Assembly: GCA_029213305.1 (NCBI GenBank)
Contig: JARGPA010000007.1
Coordinates: forward strand, 20,499-84,498
DNA: 64,000 bases
From: Phycisphaerales bacterium
GTDB taxonomy: Bacteria > Planctomycetota > Phycisphaerae > Phycisphaerales > UBA1924
Reading direction: 5' to 3'
Below the pieces are notes generated by a model. It saw only the letters and a program-made list of their open reading frames with translations, ran no database searches and was not told the DNA's origin. Of this stretch, positions 8,434 to 17,703 are shown one piece after another. The position numbers were made by a program, and so were the translations under genes. Positions within the stretch are counted from its first letter, which is position 1, and every line of letters starts with the position of its first letter.

Positions 8434-9081
8434 ATGTCCATTCACTTTGGGACATCTCGGTTTGTGTTTGAGCGAGGGACTTGGCAGCCAGAAGTGCTTG
8501 CGAAGCTCGAATCGCATCATATTGCGGCTTGCTCTGGGAAGACTGGAGCAAGAAGTCGCTTTGGTGCATCACTCCAGCAGTTTCTCGTTGCTCAATCGGG
8601 GACTGAGGTTTGTGTCCTTCATGGACGAAGCATCCTTGATCTTGAAGGGTTATGTGCTCAACTTGAACGGTTGATCCCTGTAGATCGACTTGCTCGTACT
8701 GTGGACGGTCCTCATGGACTCGCTTCACTTCTCAGGCACAGATCAAACATTCATTCTCGGGTTCCAACTCGTCAGCGATTCTTCCTTTGGCACGATGCAG
8801 ACATTCTTATCAGGCATAATCCTGAACTGTTCGGAGAAGTTGCAGAAGTCTTTGCGGGTGTCTCTGCGGAGATGGAATACGCCGGGGACGAGGCGCTGAT
8901 GATCCAGCGATGCGTATATATCGGTGGGAATCGACTTGCAGATGTTGCTCGTGATCCAGAATCGTTGCTCAATCAATGGGCAGATGATGGGCCTGGTGTA
9001 CCGTTTTGGTCGCTTGTGAGCGGCGAAGAGAGTCCGATGACATCACTTTGTTCTATTGATAGTCTCATGGACTCAATCTAA
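8434..9081 (+). CDS. Hypothetical protein, possibly planctomycete-specific
   Basis: 215 residues, no signal peptide, no membrane segment. A stop codon two codons upstream fixes the start at or after 8434. The middle (about 110-165) carries a well-ordered run RFFLWHDADILIRHNPELF and a following helix-strand unit ending in CVYIGG, which looks like a folded alpha/beta core; the N-terminus has the pattern of a short P-loop-like strand (AACSGKTGARSRFG) that does not meet the Walker A consensus. I do not recognise the family. It may form a pair with rsmD downstream (60-bp gap). Confidence 0.65.
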   Translation: MSIHFGTSRFVFERGTWQPEVLAKLESHHIAACSGKTGARSRFGASLQQFLVAQSGTEVCVLHGRSILDLEGLCAQLERLIPVDRLARTVDGPHGLASLLRHRSNIHSRVPTRQRFFLWHDADILIRHNPELFGEVAEVFAGVSAEMEYAGDEALMIQRCVYIGGNRLADVARDPESLLNQWADDGPGVPFWSLVSGEESPMTSLCSIDSLMDSI

Positions 9082-9143
9082 GACAATTACATCCTTGGGC
9101 AATAGCTTGACTTCGTAGGGTAGATGGGCTTGGCTTCTTGTCT

Positions 9144-9914
9144 ATGCGCATTATCAGTGGTCAATATCGAAGACGAAAACTCCTGTCCCCTCCTGACGGA
9201 TCGATAACCCGGCCGTTCCCGGATATGGTCAAAGAAGCGATGTTCAATCTGCTTCGCGGTCATTTCGAAGGTGAATCGGTGCTAGATTGTTTCAGTGGTA
9301 CTGGGACAGTTGGGTTAGAAGCTGCGAGTCGGGGTGCGACGAGGGTCGTGTGCGTCGAGCGTGATCGAAAAGTTACCAAGGTGCTCGAAAAGAACATCGA
9401 GATGATTGGCGCAGAAGATTTTGTGGAAGTTGTAACCGGTGATGCATTAGGGCCGGCGGCTATTCATCGATGTCCCAAACCAGTACACATTGTGTTCTTT
9501 GATCCCCCTTATCCGATGGTCCGAGATCCTGAAGATTGGGTTCGGGTGAAGGCACAGTTTACTCGGATGATTTCATTGCTCGACGATACCGGGTACGCGG
9601 TATTGCGGACCCCTTGGCCAGCGGTTCATAAGTTCGACGAAACCGTTGATGAGCCTGTTGAGACAAAGAGCAAGAATAAGAACCGATCCGTTGTTGAGGA
9701 AATTGATGGCGAAGAGGTTATTGAGATTGATCTTGATGATCCAAACGCAGAAGCAATGATGGATGCGTTCGAGAAAGACATGGCGCGTGAAGCAAGCAAA
9801 CCTAAACATCGTCTTGAGGATATTGACCTGAAGATGGAAGGGGCGCTTGGGCCTGAAACGCATACTTATGGGCAGATGGCACTTCATCTCTATATGCGTG
9901 ATACAGAAGCGTAA
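9144..9914 (+). CDS. rsmD: 16S rRNA (guanine966-N2)-methyltransferase RsmD with acidic insertion
   Basis: SAM-dependent methylation of G966 in 16S rRNA. Seen: the N-terminal MRIISGQYRRRKL signature, TRPFPDMVKEAMFNLL, the SAM loop LDCFSGTGTVGLEAASRG, and motif IV FDPPYP. The C-terminus ends in the usual GQMALHLYMR. At 256 residues it exceeds the common 185-200; the surplus is a charged, Glu/Asp/Lys-rich stretch (about 180-235) placed before the last strand. The ATG at 9144 is preferred over an in-frame TTG at 9138. The helicase-nuclease gene follows after 63 bp. Confidence 0.9.
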   Translation: MRIISGQYRRRKLLSPPDGSITRPFPDMVKEAMFNLLRGHFEGESVLDCFSGTGTVGLEAASRGATRVVCVERDRKVTKVLEKNIEMIGAEDFVEVVTGDALGPAAIHRCPKPVHIVFFDPPYPMVRDPEDWVRVKAQFTRMISLLDDTGYAVLRTPWPAVHKFDETVDEPVETKSKNKNRSVVEEIDGEEVIEIDLDDPNAEAMMDAFEKDMAREASKPKHRLEDIDLKMEGALGPETHTYGQMALHLYMRDTEA

Positions 9915-9977
9915 ACAAGTCTTTTAATCAGGGTCTTCGGTGCATGTAAGTGCGGGCTTGAGCGTGTACACTTATGC

Positions 9978-12900
9978 ATGGAAACAGTTCGTGACAGTGG
10001 TTTTTGTTTAAACGACTTGCCTTTGACTGACGATCAGAGGAAGGCGGTAGTTCATGAAGATGGGCCATTGATTGTACTCGCGGGTCCGGGCACTGGGAAG
10101 ACGAGAGTGATCACTGCTCGTGTGGCGCACATGATCTCCGATCGTGGGATTGAACCTGAACGAGTTGTCGCAGTTACTTTCACGAACAAAGCTGCAGGAG
10201 AACTGAGCGAACGGCTTGGAGAACTGGTTGGTCCTACCCGATCGGCAAGAGTCGTCGCGTCAACATTTCATAGTTTGGGACTTGGGATCATTCGACGCTT
10301 TGGCGATGTGATCGGAGTGAAAAATGATCCAATTCTCATCGACTCTTCTCAACGCAGGAGTTTGATCAGAGAAATCATTCAAGAACGAGGACTGTATCAA
10401 CGCGTTATGGGTGCAGGAGTTGAAAGCGCTGTTGAACTCGCAACGAAGGTGATGAATGAGCTTCGGTATGAGGGGATGCACAGCGTCGACGGGTATTTAT
10501 GGCTGAATCAGAGACGAGCGATGCTGCAGAATGATGGAAGCTCGATCAGTGCAGAAGATCTCGAAGCGACGCAGGCAGAGCTTGATCGATTCGAACAAGC
10601 GATTCAGGTTTATGAGCATTTTGAATCTCGTTGTTTAGATCGTGGATGGATGGTCTTTGATGATCTCATTTTGTTGCCTAATAAGTTGATGAGAGAGCAT
10701 CGTGAGATAGCGTCGATATTAAGGCATGATTACAAGCATGTAGTTGTTGATGAGTTTCAGGATGTGAACGCTGCGCAGATTGAGATGATCCGTCAACTAT
10801 GTCCCCCTGAATCGAATCCTGATCTATGTGTTGTTGGGGATGATGATCAGAGTATTTATGGGTTCCGTGGGGCTGATGAGCACGCGTTTGCTCGGTTCGC
10901 ACAGAGTTGGGTTCAGCCTCAAACAATTACATTGAGTATGAACTTCCGAAGTGCGAAACCAGTTGTAGAGGCAAGCAATGCGATTATTGAGCGAGCGAAT
11001 GTTCGATTTGATGATTCGAAAGTTGGAGAATCTTTTAGCGGCGAAGTACCTGGAGCTGGTGTTGAGTTGGTACGTCTTGAGGCTGAACCTCAAAGTGGTG
11101 AGGTGATCTCAGCGATGCTCCTGAAGATGGCGAGCGACGCAAAGGAACAAGGTGTAGATTTTTCATTCGGGTCATGCGCGGTCATCGCACGCACAAAAAA
11201 TGAGCTCGATGGAATTGCAAGGGTGCTCACGCTCAAGGATATTCCGATTGAGATGCGCGAGAACCGGAGCCCGATGGAAGATGCAGGTGTGCAGGATGTG
11301 CTCGCATGGTCACGATTATTGATAGATCCAACAAGCGCCAATGACATCAAACGGGTGCTTGTGCGTGGGCCTTACCGGTGCGACGCGATCAAGCTTGGGG
11401 GTTGTATTTCGGGTTGGCGAGTTGAGCGATCTCGATGGATTGAAGGGGATGAAGGTGCAAGTGATCCAGGGTTATTGCTTGATTGGTTAATCAGACGCGG
11501 CGATGAATCGATTGCTCAAAGAGCAAAGGAAATGAAGGCGCTGTCGTTAGAACTTGCAACTATTGCAAGCGAAGCACTCGCGGCACAAACATTGATGGAG
11601 ATAATTAAACGAACGGGTGTTGTTCATCAAGAGCTTGGAGATAGTCGATCAAGAGCGTCACGCGTTTCTTCCCTAGTTGCATTTGTTCGGTTCGCGAAAT
11701 CTCGTGCGGATCGATTTGATGAGCCGGGTGATTTGGGTGCGATGCTTCGGTATTGGGAAGACTTGGATCCCAATGAACGATCGCTTGGGGAGTTGCCTGA
11801 GGAGCGGGTTGAGGATCGAGGTGGGGCAAATCTCATCGGCACAGACCTGAATCTAGGAGCAGTTTCAATGCTCACGGCGCATGCTTCTAAGGGGTTGGAG
11901 TTCGATACAGTATTCGTTCCCAGAGTGAGCGGCCCTCATGGGTATCCAAAGACAAGCGGGAGTGATGACCAAGTCATTCCCGAAGGACTCGTTGATGTCG
12001 CAGAAGATCTACGAGATGCGAAGTCTCGTAAAATTGATGAAGAACGGAGAGTGTTCTATGTCGCAATCACTCGTGCGCACAAGCAGGTTGTGTTGCTTGC
12101 AAAGGTGCCAAAGAAACCGAGTTCTGTCAACTTTGTGTTTGAGTTGAGAAATGCATTGAATGATTCGATGATTGAACGCGATGCGTTTGATGTTCTAGAT
12201 CCCTCTGAAGCGGGGGACGCAGTTTCACAACTCGGCGCAGAGTTCGCGGCAGTGAATCGGATGCGCGATGTGTTTGATCAAGCAAAGCGAGAAGTGAGAC
12301 GCGACGCGGCGATTGCAATGGACGCGATGGAGTTGGGAGAGTTGTCACGAGAAGAGTTGTTTGAAAAACTTGAAGTTGTAGCAAAGAGAGCAACGATAAT
12401 TCGAACGGTTCTTGAATCGGGGGAACTACCTCAATGGGTAAATGGATCTTCATTGGAAGGGTTTGGGAGTAGTCTTGTTGATGCGCTAGAGGATAAATGT
12501 TCTGAAAATGATGAGCAGTTGCATCCTGGACTTACTGGGCCGTTGAAGTTAAGTTTTACTCAAATCTCAGGATATCTACATTGTCCGCGTTGTTATTTGG
12601 TTGAGCAAGTATTGAGATTACCGATGGACGAGGGTGCTCCAGCAGTTGTGGGGAAGGCAGTTCATCAGGCGCTCGAATCGTTTTATCAAAAATGGAGAAT
12701 CGCAGACGCGGATGGAGCAGATAAGCCTGGGTTTGAGATTCTTGAATCGATGACGAAACAGTATTTCTTTGAGCATTGGCCGAGAGATATGGTTGTTGAC
12801 GCGGACAAACTCAAACAGGCGCAAGCAATGATTCAGTTGTATTGGGACTCAATGCATGATGAGGATGTGCATATCGAAGAACTCGAGAAAAAAATGGTCC

Positions 12901-13328
12901 TTCCATATGAGTTTAATGGAGAAGTGCACACAATTCGAGCGGTGCTCGATCGCGTAGATGCAACAGATAGCGGCGGGCGACGGGTTATAGATTACAAGAC
13001 GGGTAGGCCTAGAAAAGATTTGTCAGAGCCTAAGAAAGATGACTTGCAACTTGGGATTTACGCGATGGCACTCGAACACGCGTTTGGAGATCCTGGACCT
13101 GGTAGTGTGTGTGAGTATTGGTTACTCCAAGACGGGACTAAGGGATCTATAGGGATGGATGCGATTAAGATGGATAAGGTGAGACTGAAGATCGAGAAGG
13201 CGATTTCAGGGATGTTGGAAGGGAATTGGGATCAGAGCAATCGATGTAAAACTGGGCAAAGAAGCTCTGTTTGCGAGATTCTCGATGATCTCGGACCTTC
13301 GGGGTTTTCATCTGATAATTCAATCTAG
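9978..13328 (+). CDS. UvrD/PcrA-type helicase fused to a PD-(D/E)XK nuclease (AdnB/AddB-like)
   Basis: 1116 residues. A superfamily 1 helicase occupies about 15-760: Walker A GPGTGKT at 36-42, VAVTFTNKAAGE (motif Ia), VVDEFQD at 256-262 (motif II), VVGDDDQSIYGFRGA (motif III), and VSMLTAHASKGLEFDTVFVP with RRVFYVAITRA toward the end (motifs V and VI). A RecB-family nuclease fills about 857-1110 with all expected residues: H896 (GKAVHQALE), D991 (VLDRVD), D1005-x-K1007 (DYKTG) and the LQLGIYAMALE helix. Such fusions resect double-strand breaks for recombination. The opening ATG lies 63 bp after rsmD. No partner subunit gene lies next to it. A role in phage defence is possible but nothing in the context points to it. 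Confidence 0.88.
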   Translation: METVRDSGFCLNDLPLTDDQRKAVVHEDGPLIVLAGPGTGKTRVITARVAHMISDRGIEPERVVAVTFTNKAAGELSERLGELVGPTRSARVVASTFHSLGLGIIRRFGDVIGVKNDPILIDSSQRRSLIREIIQERGLYQRVMGAGVESAVELATKVMNELRYEGMHSVDGYLWLNQRRAMLQNDGSSISAEDLEATQAELDRFEQAIQVYEHFESRCLDRGWMVFDDLILLPNKLMREHREIASILRHDYKHVVVDEFQDVNAAQIEMIRQLCPPESNPDLCVVGDDDQSIYGFRGADEHAFARFAQSWVQPQTITLSMNFRSAKPVVEASNAIIERANVRFDDSKVGESFSGEVPGAGVELVRLEAEPQSGEVISAMLLKMASDAKEQGVDFSFGSCAVIARTKNELDGIARVLTLKDIPIEMRENRSPMEDAGVQDVLAWSRLLIDPTSANDIKRVLVRGPYRCDAIKLGGCISGWRVERSRWIEGDEGASDPGLLLDWLIRRGDESIAQRAKEMKALSLELATIASEALAAQTLMEIIKRTGVVHQELGDSRSRASRVSSLVAFVRFAKSRADRFDEPGDLGAMLRYWEDLDPNERSLGELPEERVEDRGGANLIGTDLNLGAVSMLTAHASKGLEFDTVFVPRVSGPHGYPKTSGSDDQVIPEGLVDVAEDLRDAKSRKIDEERRVFYVAITRAHKQVVLLAKVPKKPSSVNFVFELRNALNDSMIERDAFDVLDPSEAGDAVSQLGAEFAAVNRMRDVFDQAKREVRRDAAIAMDAMELGELSREELFEKLEVVAKRATIIRTVLESGELPQWVNGSSLEGFGSSLVDALEDKCSENDEQLHPGLTGPLKLSFTQISGYLHCPRCYLVEQVLRLPMDEGAPAVVGKAVHQALESFYQKWRIADADGADKPGFEILESMTKQYFFEHWPRDMVVDADKLKQAQAMIQLYWDSMHDEDVHIEELEKKMVLPYEFNGEVHTIRAVLDRVDATDSGGRRVIDYKTGRPRKDLSEPKKDDLQLGIYAMALEHAFGDPGPGSVCEYWLLQDGTKGSIGMDAIKMDKVRLKIEKAISGMLEGNWDQSNRCKTGQRSSVCEILDDLGPSGFSSDNSI

Positions 13329-13406
13329 CAAATTAAGCAAGTTTCAGCGCTTGAGTACTCAATTCATGAATCGTCCAGAGTGATCATCGGTATATCTACT
13401 GTTGGA

Positions 13407-13421
13407 ACTGGTTCAACCAGT
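13407..13421. promoter_or_regulatory. 15-nt perfect palindrome upstream of the M16 gene
   Basis: ACTGGTT-C-AACCAGT is a perfect inverted repeat about 100 bp before the next gene. It could be an operator. It lacks a T-run, so it is not a terminator. Confidence 0.35.
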
Positions 13422-13522
13422 GAAAGAGTTGTTTTCTACGAATACTTATGAGGTCCATTTGATTGATAGGCCATAGATTGCTCAATCTGAAGAACCATTT
13501 GCAGGAGAAGAGATCTTGCGTC

Positions 13523-16414
13523 ATGCGAGGGGTTGCTTTGGTGCTCACAGTTTGTGTTGTCACTCAAGTTCCAAGCGTGCTAGCCCATGACGAAACAATT
13601 GTTGGGGATCAGGAAGGTACGCAAAGGATTGGATTGAGCAACGGGATCGAACTGATTGTTGTTGATAGTCAATCAGCATTTGGAAACAGAATCGTTCGTA
13701 AAGACGAGATAGAAAATGATCCAGTCCAAGTTTGGTTGCTCGTTCGAGCAGGGTCCTTGTATGAGGATCAAAATTCTCGCGGCGCAGCTGGGGTAATCGA
13801 ACAAATCATACGAAATGGAACAGAACATTTTTCACGAGATGGGATAGAACAGATTTTGAGCGATGGGTCCAACGGGTATGGGATTCATGAAGGTTCGTTT
13901 ACGAGCTTTGATCAAACTGTGTTTATGGCGAGTGTGAACTGGGAAGCCGACGATGAAATCAACTCAGTATTCATGCTGTTTCGAGACATCTTGGATATGG
14001 GATTTGATGAGATCGATGACGCACGAGTTCGGGAAGGGATCGATCAGACAAACGCAGAGTATGAACAAATGTGTTTATCGAATCCGAAGATTCAACAAGA
14101 ATGGTTGCCGTACTGGATGGAAGGTACGCCGTTTGGTGAGCGATTGCCAATGGTGTCAAGTGATCAGCGGGAGCAGCTTGATTTCGATCAGATCCGTCGC
14201 TTTGGGGATCTGTTCTATCAACCATCTCAAGCGGTAATTCTTGTGGTAGGTGATGTAGATTCTGAAGAAGTGCGATCCAAAGCGGCGTCCTTAGTCGGAT
14301 CTCTTGCTCGTGGAAAACAAGAAAAATATATTGATGGACGAAGTGGTATTGATGTATCCCATCGTGGAGTTATCGATTCAAATCCAGACTTTGAATCACA
14401 AGAGGCTGCAGCGGTTTGGATTGTCGATCGAGATGATTCAATGGAGTACAGGGTTAACGATCCTTGGAGTGTGCGTGCAGGTGCGTATACCTATGAAGAA
14501 CTCCGGGAGCTTGTTGTTGAGCGGGTTGCAGGAGAAATCGTTAGATATCGATTGGAGCGATTCGCGGCTTCGAATCTAGGGAGCGGGGTGTCGTTGAGAC
14601 TCGATCAGGTTGATCTTTGGGGACAACTCAAACTGATGCAGATTGGGATTGATGACGAAGAAGGAGAAAATACTTCTGTTCATGAATGGACTCGATGGGT
14701 TCGGTTTTTAGTTCAAGAATCAGATCGGTTACATCGCGATGGAGCGACGGAGTCTGAAATCGCGCGCGCTCGGCGAGCAGTGCTTTCTCGTTGGCATCGT
14801 GATGCGGATGAGTGGGCGAAAACGACAAATCGTGAGCACATGGGATTGATTCATTGGTTAGTTACTACCGGGCGGCCGATTATCGGGATGGAGAGATGGG
14901 ATCGGCTTGCAACAGAGTTGATGGTTGGTGTTCGTGATGATGAAATTGATCAGGTGCTTCGAGGATTGGTAGATCCACAAGACGCGTCGTTTATTGCTTT
15001 GTCCAAGGAAGACTCGATTGAAAAACACACACACCTGGATGAAAAAATTCGATGGAGAAGTAGTGAAGTCCTTGCGGTCGTCGACGCTGCGATGCAAGAT
15101 CATCTAGAACCAATTCGACAGGATTGGATGGAGGACCTGGTTGGTTCAATGAACGAAGGTGTTGAGTTTTGTGGCGAAGTTTCAGAGATCTCCGAATATC
15201 CCGAGCCTGGAGTCTGGGAAGCAACATTGAGCAATGGTGTTCGAGTGTTGACTCGCAAAGTTCAAGATGAGGATAATGGCGTATATATCACAGCGACAAT
15301 CTGGGGCGATGTACTACTTGAGCATATCGAGTTTGAAGAAGAGTTGCGTGGGGCAATGGTTGCGTGGGAAACTCCTACTACTGAATCTCGTGGGCATATG
15401 TCGGTTTTGAGTTTCATGAACGAACATGGTATTGATTTTGAAGTTAAGCAAGAAGTCGGGTCGGTGCAGCTGCGCGTTCAAACATCAATCGATTCGTATG
15501 ACGAAGCAATGGACTTGCTTTATGGGTTGTTGAATCGGCCGATGATTGATGAGTCAGCCTTTGTGCAATGGCAAGAGACTTGTTGCGATTCTGAATGGGA
15601 TGTGATCGATCAGGCGTTAACCAAGTTGTATCCAACTTCATCATTATTGCGTAGTATCTCGACAGATCGGATAGAGGGTGAGTTTGGACTTGAAGACGCG
15701 CAGCGAGTCTTAACACAAATCGTTCGCAATGGTCAAATTGACATCGGAATAGCGGGGGTAATTCCGGGGGATGAGTTACTTGAACGAGCTTCGAATGTCT
15801 TTGGCACCCTTGATGATCGAGATCGAAAAATAAATGCAAAGAACTTGGATCCAGTTTTGCACAATGGTGTGACAAGTGTGCGTGTAATAGAGATCGAAAC
15901 GACAGAAGCGAAGGATGTCGGGGTCGTTGTGGGTTCACTCGCAGAACCGGGTCTTGGGTTATCTGAACTGAGAGCAAGAATTTTGGCTTCGATGATTTTC
16001 AATCAACGGATCAGAGAGGCTAATGAAGGTTTGCGAGTGAGCTCGCAGGTTGCGATATCGTCTGCAGTACCTGATAGATCACTTTTCCTTGTCCGTGTTT
16101 GGTGCGATGAGCATGATATTGATCAAGGCGTAGAGATTGTCGAAGAGATGATGGGCGTGTTAAGCCGCGATGGAGTGACAGAAGAAGAACTTAAACAAGT
16201 TCAGGACAGGATTCATGCATTGATATCCAAGTACTTTGATACTGGGGAGTATTGGAGTATGCGGATGAGTGCGCTTGCTTCACTTGAGAGAGATGTAGAT
16301 GATCTTTGGAAGATCCGCGAGGGGTATCGTGAACTTCGCGTTCAAGATATTCATCGGGAGATCAATGCGATGCTCGATGAGCGTGATCGGTACCGAGTTG
16401 AAATTGTGAAGTAG
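13523..16414 (+). CDS. Exported M16-family (pitrilysin-like) protein lacking the zinc motif
   Basis: 963 residues from the ATG at 13523; the frame is open upstream to a TTG at 13463. From 13523 the N-terminus is a clean signal peptide (RGVALVLTVCVVTQVPSVLAHDE). The fold landmarks of an M16 peptidase are present twice (two halves, each a pair of M16 domains). At the catalytic position the expected HxxEH is replaced: GAAGVIEQIIRNGTEHF reads G90-V-I-E-Q94, losing both histidine ligands. The second half also has no HxxEH. It is therefore predicted to be a non-peptidase partner, as in processing-peptidase alpha subunits, acting outside the cytoplasm. No active M16 partner lies adjacent. AGGAG lies about 18 bases before the chosen start. 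Confidence 0.8.
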   Translation: MRGVALVLTVCVVTQVPSVLAHDETIVGDQEGTQRIGLSNGIELIVVDSQSAFGNRIVRKDEIENDPVQVWLLVRAGSLYEDQNSRGAAGVIEQIIRNGTEHFSRDGIEQILSDGSNGYGIHEGSFTSFDQTVFMASVNWEADDEINSVFMLFRDILDMGFDEIDDARVREGIDQTNAEYEQMCLSNPKIQQEWLPYWMEGTPFGERLPMVSSDQREQLDFDQIRRFGDLFYQPSQAVILVVGDVDSEEVRSKAASLVGSLARGKQEKYIDGRSGIDVSHRGVIDSNPDFESQEAAAVWIVDRDDSMEYRVNDPWSVRAGAYTYEELRELVVERVAGEIVRYRLERFAASNLGSGVSLRLDQVDLWGQLKLMQIGIDDEEGENTSVHEWTRWVRFLVQESDRLHRDGATESEIARARRAVLSRWHRDADEWAKTTNREHMGLIHWLVTTGRPIIGMERWDRLATELMVGVRDDEIDQVLRGLVDPQDASFIALSKEDSIEKHTHLDEKIRWRSSEVLAVVDAAMQDHLEPIRQDWMEDLVGSMNEGVEFCGEVSEISEYPEPGVWEATLSNGVRVLTRKVQDEDNGVYITATIWGDVLLEHIEFEEELRGAMVAWETPTTESRGHMSVLSFMNEHGIDFEVKQEVGSVQLRVQTSIDSYDEAMDLLYGLLNRPMIDESAFVQWQETCCDSEWDVIDQALTKLYPTSSLLRSISTDRIEGEFGLEDAQRVLTQIVRNGQIDIGIAGVIPGDELLERASNVFGTLDDRDRKINAKNLDPVLHNGVTSVRVIEIETTEAKDVGVVVGSLAEPGLGLSELRARILASMIFNQRIREANEGLRVSSQVAISSAVPDRSLFLVRVWCDEHDIDQGVEIVEEMMGVLSRDGVTEEELKQVQDRIHALISKYFDTGEYWSMRMSALASLERDVDDLWKIREGYRELRVQDIHREINAMLDERDRYRVEIVK

Positions 16415-16433
16415 ATTGAAGGGTTTCGGATAT

Positions 16434-16464
16434 AAAAAAACCACGCTCGAAGGCGTGGTTTTTT
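16434..16464. terminator. Bidirectional terminator between M16 gene and atpG
   Basis: A7, CCACGC, loop TCGAAG, GCGTGG, T6: a GC-rich stem flanked by A and T runs, serving both convergent genes. Confidence 0.9.
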
Positions 16465-16482
16465 GCTTGATCTTTGGTTCTT

Positions 16483-17361
16483 CTATTCGAGTGCGGCTGC
16501 ACCTGAGATGATCTCGGTGAGCTCGGTTGTGATCTGAGCTTGGCGCATTCTGTTGAACTTGCGTTTGAGCAGATGAGCCATCTTCCCAGCGTTGTCTGTC
16601 GCGGCTTTCATCGCAACCATTCGAGCGATGTGCTCTGACACGACGCCGTCATTGAAACATTGGAAGGTTACTGCTTTGACGGCTGCGGGGAGCAAGAAGT
16701 CGAGTAGTGATTCTGCATCTGGAGAGAACTCGTAGACATCTGAGAATCCGGTAGCGGATTGTTCTGCGGATGTGTCAGTTTCTGGAGTTGTAAATGGAAG
16801 GAGTTGGAGTACTGTTGGTTTTTGACGACCGGCGGAGAAATACTTCATGTAGACGATACGAACTGCTGAGATTTCGCCTGCGATGAACTGATCGATATAC
16901 CCTTGAGCGAGTTTTTCGATATCTTCGTATGTTGGTTTGTCGCCGAACTGAGTGTGGAGTTTGAACTTGGTGAAGCCGTTGAACTTCAGTGCTCCTGCAC
17001 CCTTTTTGCCGACAACTTCGAGGATGTTGTTCTCGTTTGTCTGTGCTTTGAGGTGATTGAGAGCGGTTCTTGTGATTGATCCGTTGTATGGGCCACAGAG
17101 TCCACGATCAGCTGAGATGACAAGAGTGATCTCGGGTGCGTCTGCATCTGGGTTTGAGAGCAATGGGTGCCCTTCGCCTACACCTGCGTCCCCGAGTTTG
17201 GCGACGAGTCCGAAGATTGATTCGGTGTATGGCCTCGATGCGATTGACGCTTGTTGAGCGCGTGCAAACTTTGAGGTTGCAATCATTTGCATCGTGCGCG
17301 TAATGCGTTTGATGTTGTTAACTGCGTTCATCCGCTTCTTGATGTCTTGTGTATTTCCCAT
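16483..17361 (-). CDS. atpG: F-type ATP synthase gamma subunit, solitary gene
   Basis: 292 residues, normal length. The rotor shaft of F1 is recognised by the N-terminal helix MGNTQDIKKRMNAVNNIKR..TRTMQMIA, the SADRGLCGPYN segment in the middle, and the C-terminal AQITTELTEIISGAAALE helix. The gene normally sits between atpA and atpD; here it stands alone, with a dockerin relic upstream and an M16 gene downstream. So the F1 genes are split in this genome, or this is a second copy. It has its own terminator downstream. Confidence 0.95.
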   Translation of the reverse strand: MGNTQDIKKRMNAVNNIKRITRTMQMIATSKFARAQQASIASRPYTESIFGLVAKLGDAGVGEGHPLLSNPDADAPEITLVISADRGLCGPYNGSITRTALNHLKAQTNENNILEVVGKKGAGALKFNGFTKFKLHTQFGDKPTYEDIEKLAQGYIDQFIAGEISAVRIVYMKYFSAGRQKPTVLQLLPFTTPETDTSAEQSATGFSDVYEFSPDAESLLDFLLPAAVKAVTFQCFNDGVVSEHIARMVAMKAATDNAGKMAHLLKRKFNRMRQAQITTELTEIISGAAALE

Positions 17362-17432
17362 GGGTCGTGATCGTAGGCGCTTTGAGATCGAATTGGGAGT
17401 GATTTGAGTGTGATTGGCGCGTTGGAAATATG

Positions 17433-17453
17433 AAAAAACGCCCTGATAGGGCG
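17433..17453 (-). terminator. Terminator following the dockerin relic
   Basis: On the minus strand a CGCCCT/AGGGCG stem with a 3-nt loop is followed by T6. It sits 35 bp past the stop codon of the dockerin fragment and upstream of atpG. Confidence 0.75.
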
Positions 17454-17487
17454 GTTGGGTGGGTCAGGATTTGGTTAGGTGGATGGG

Positions 17488-17652
17488 CTATGGACATCCA
17501 GCACTAAATGCGGCAAGGAATGTACTTACATGGAAGGAGTTGTAGCTTCCATCACATGTCATATCCACGATCTGGTCGTGAGCACTGAAGGCTGCGAGGA
17601 AGGCAGAGACATCAAAGAAGTTGAGTGATCCGTCATTGTTGAGTTCAAGCAA
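17488..17652 (-). pseudogene. Relic: C-terminal dockerin-like tail of a lost secreted protein
   Basis: Reading the minus strand from 17652 gives a short frame that holds two dockerin-like units: LNNDGSLNFFDVSAFLAAFS, then a second one ending FLAAFSAGCP and a TAG stop. That is the standard Phycisphaerae GC-type tail. No ATG or ribosome binding site precedes it; the open frame runs straight back into the terminator of the 60-aa gene. So the body of the gene is missing and only its last ~53 codons and its terminator remain. The second unit reads SYNSFHVS rather than the usual LNFFDVS, a sign of decay. Confidence 0.7.
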
Positions 17653-17676
17653 AGAAAAACGCCCTTGGCGGGCGTT
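17651..17676 (-). terminator. Terminator of the 60-aa gene
   Basis: On the minus strand an AACGCCC/GGGCGTT stem with a 5-nt loop leads into TTTTTCTTTG, about 28 bp after the stop codon. Confidence 0.8.
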
Positions 17677-17703
17677 GGTGAGGGTTAGATTGACACGATT
17701 TTC

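Noticed and set aside
8231-8728. 165-codon minus frame over the start of the unknown protein at 8434
   Set aside because: No ribosome site and Gln/Ser-rich composition typical of antisense reading.
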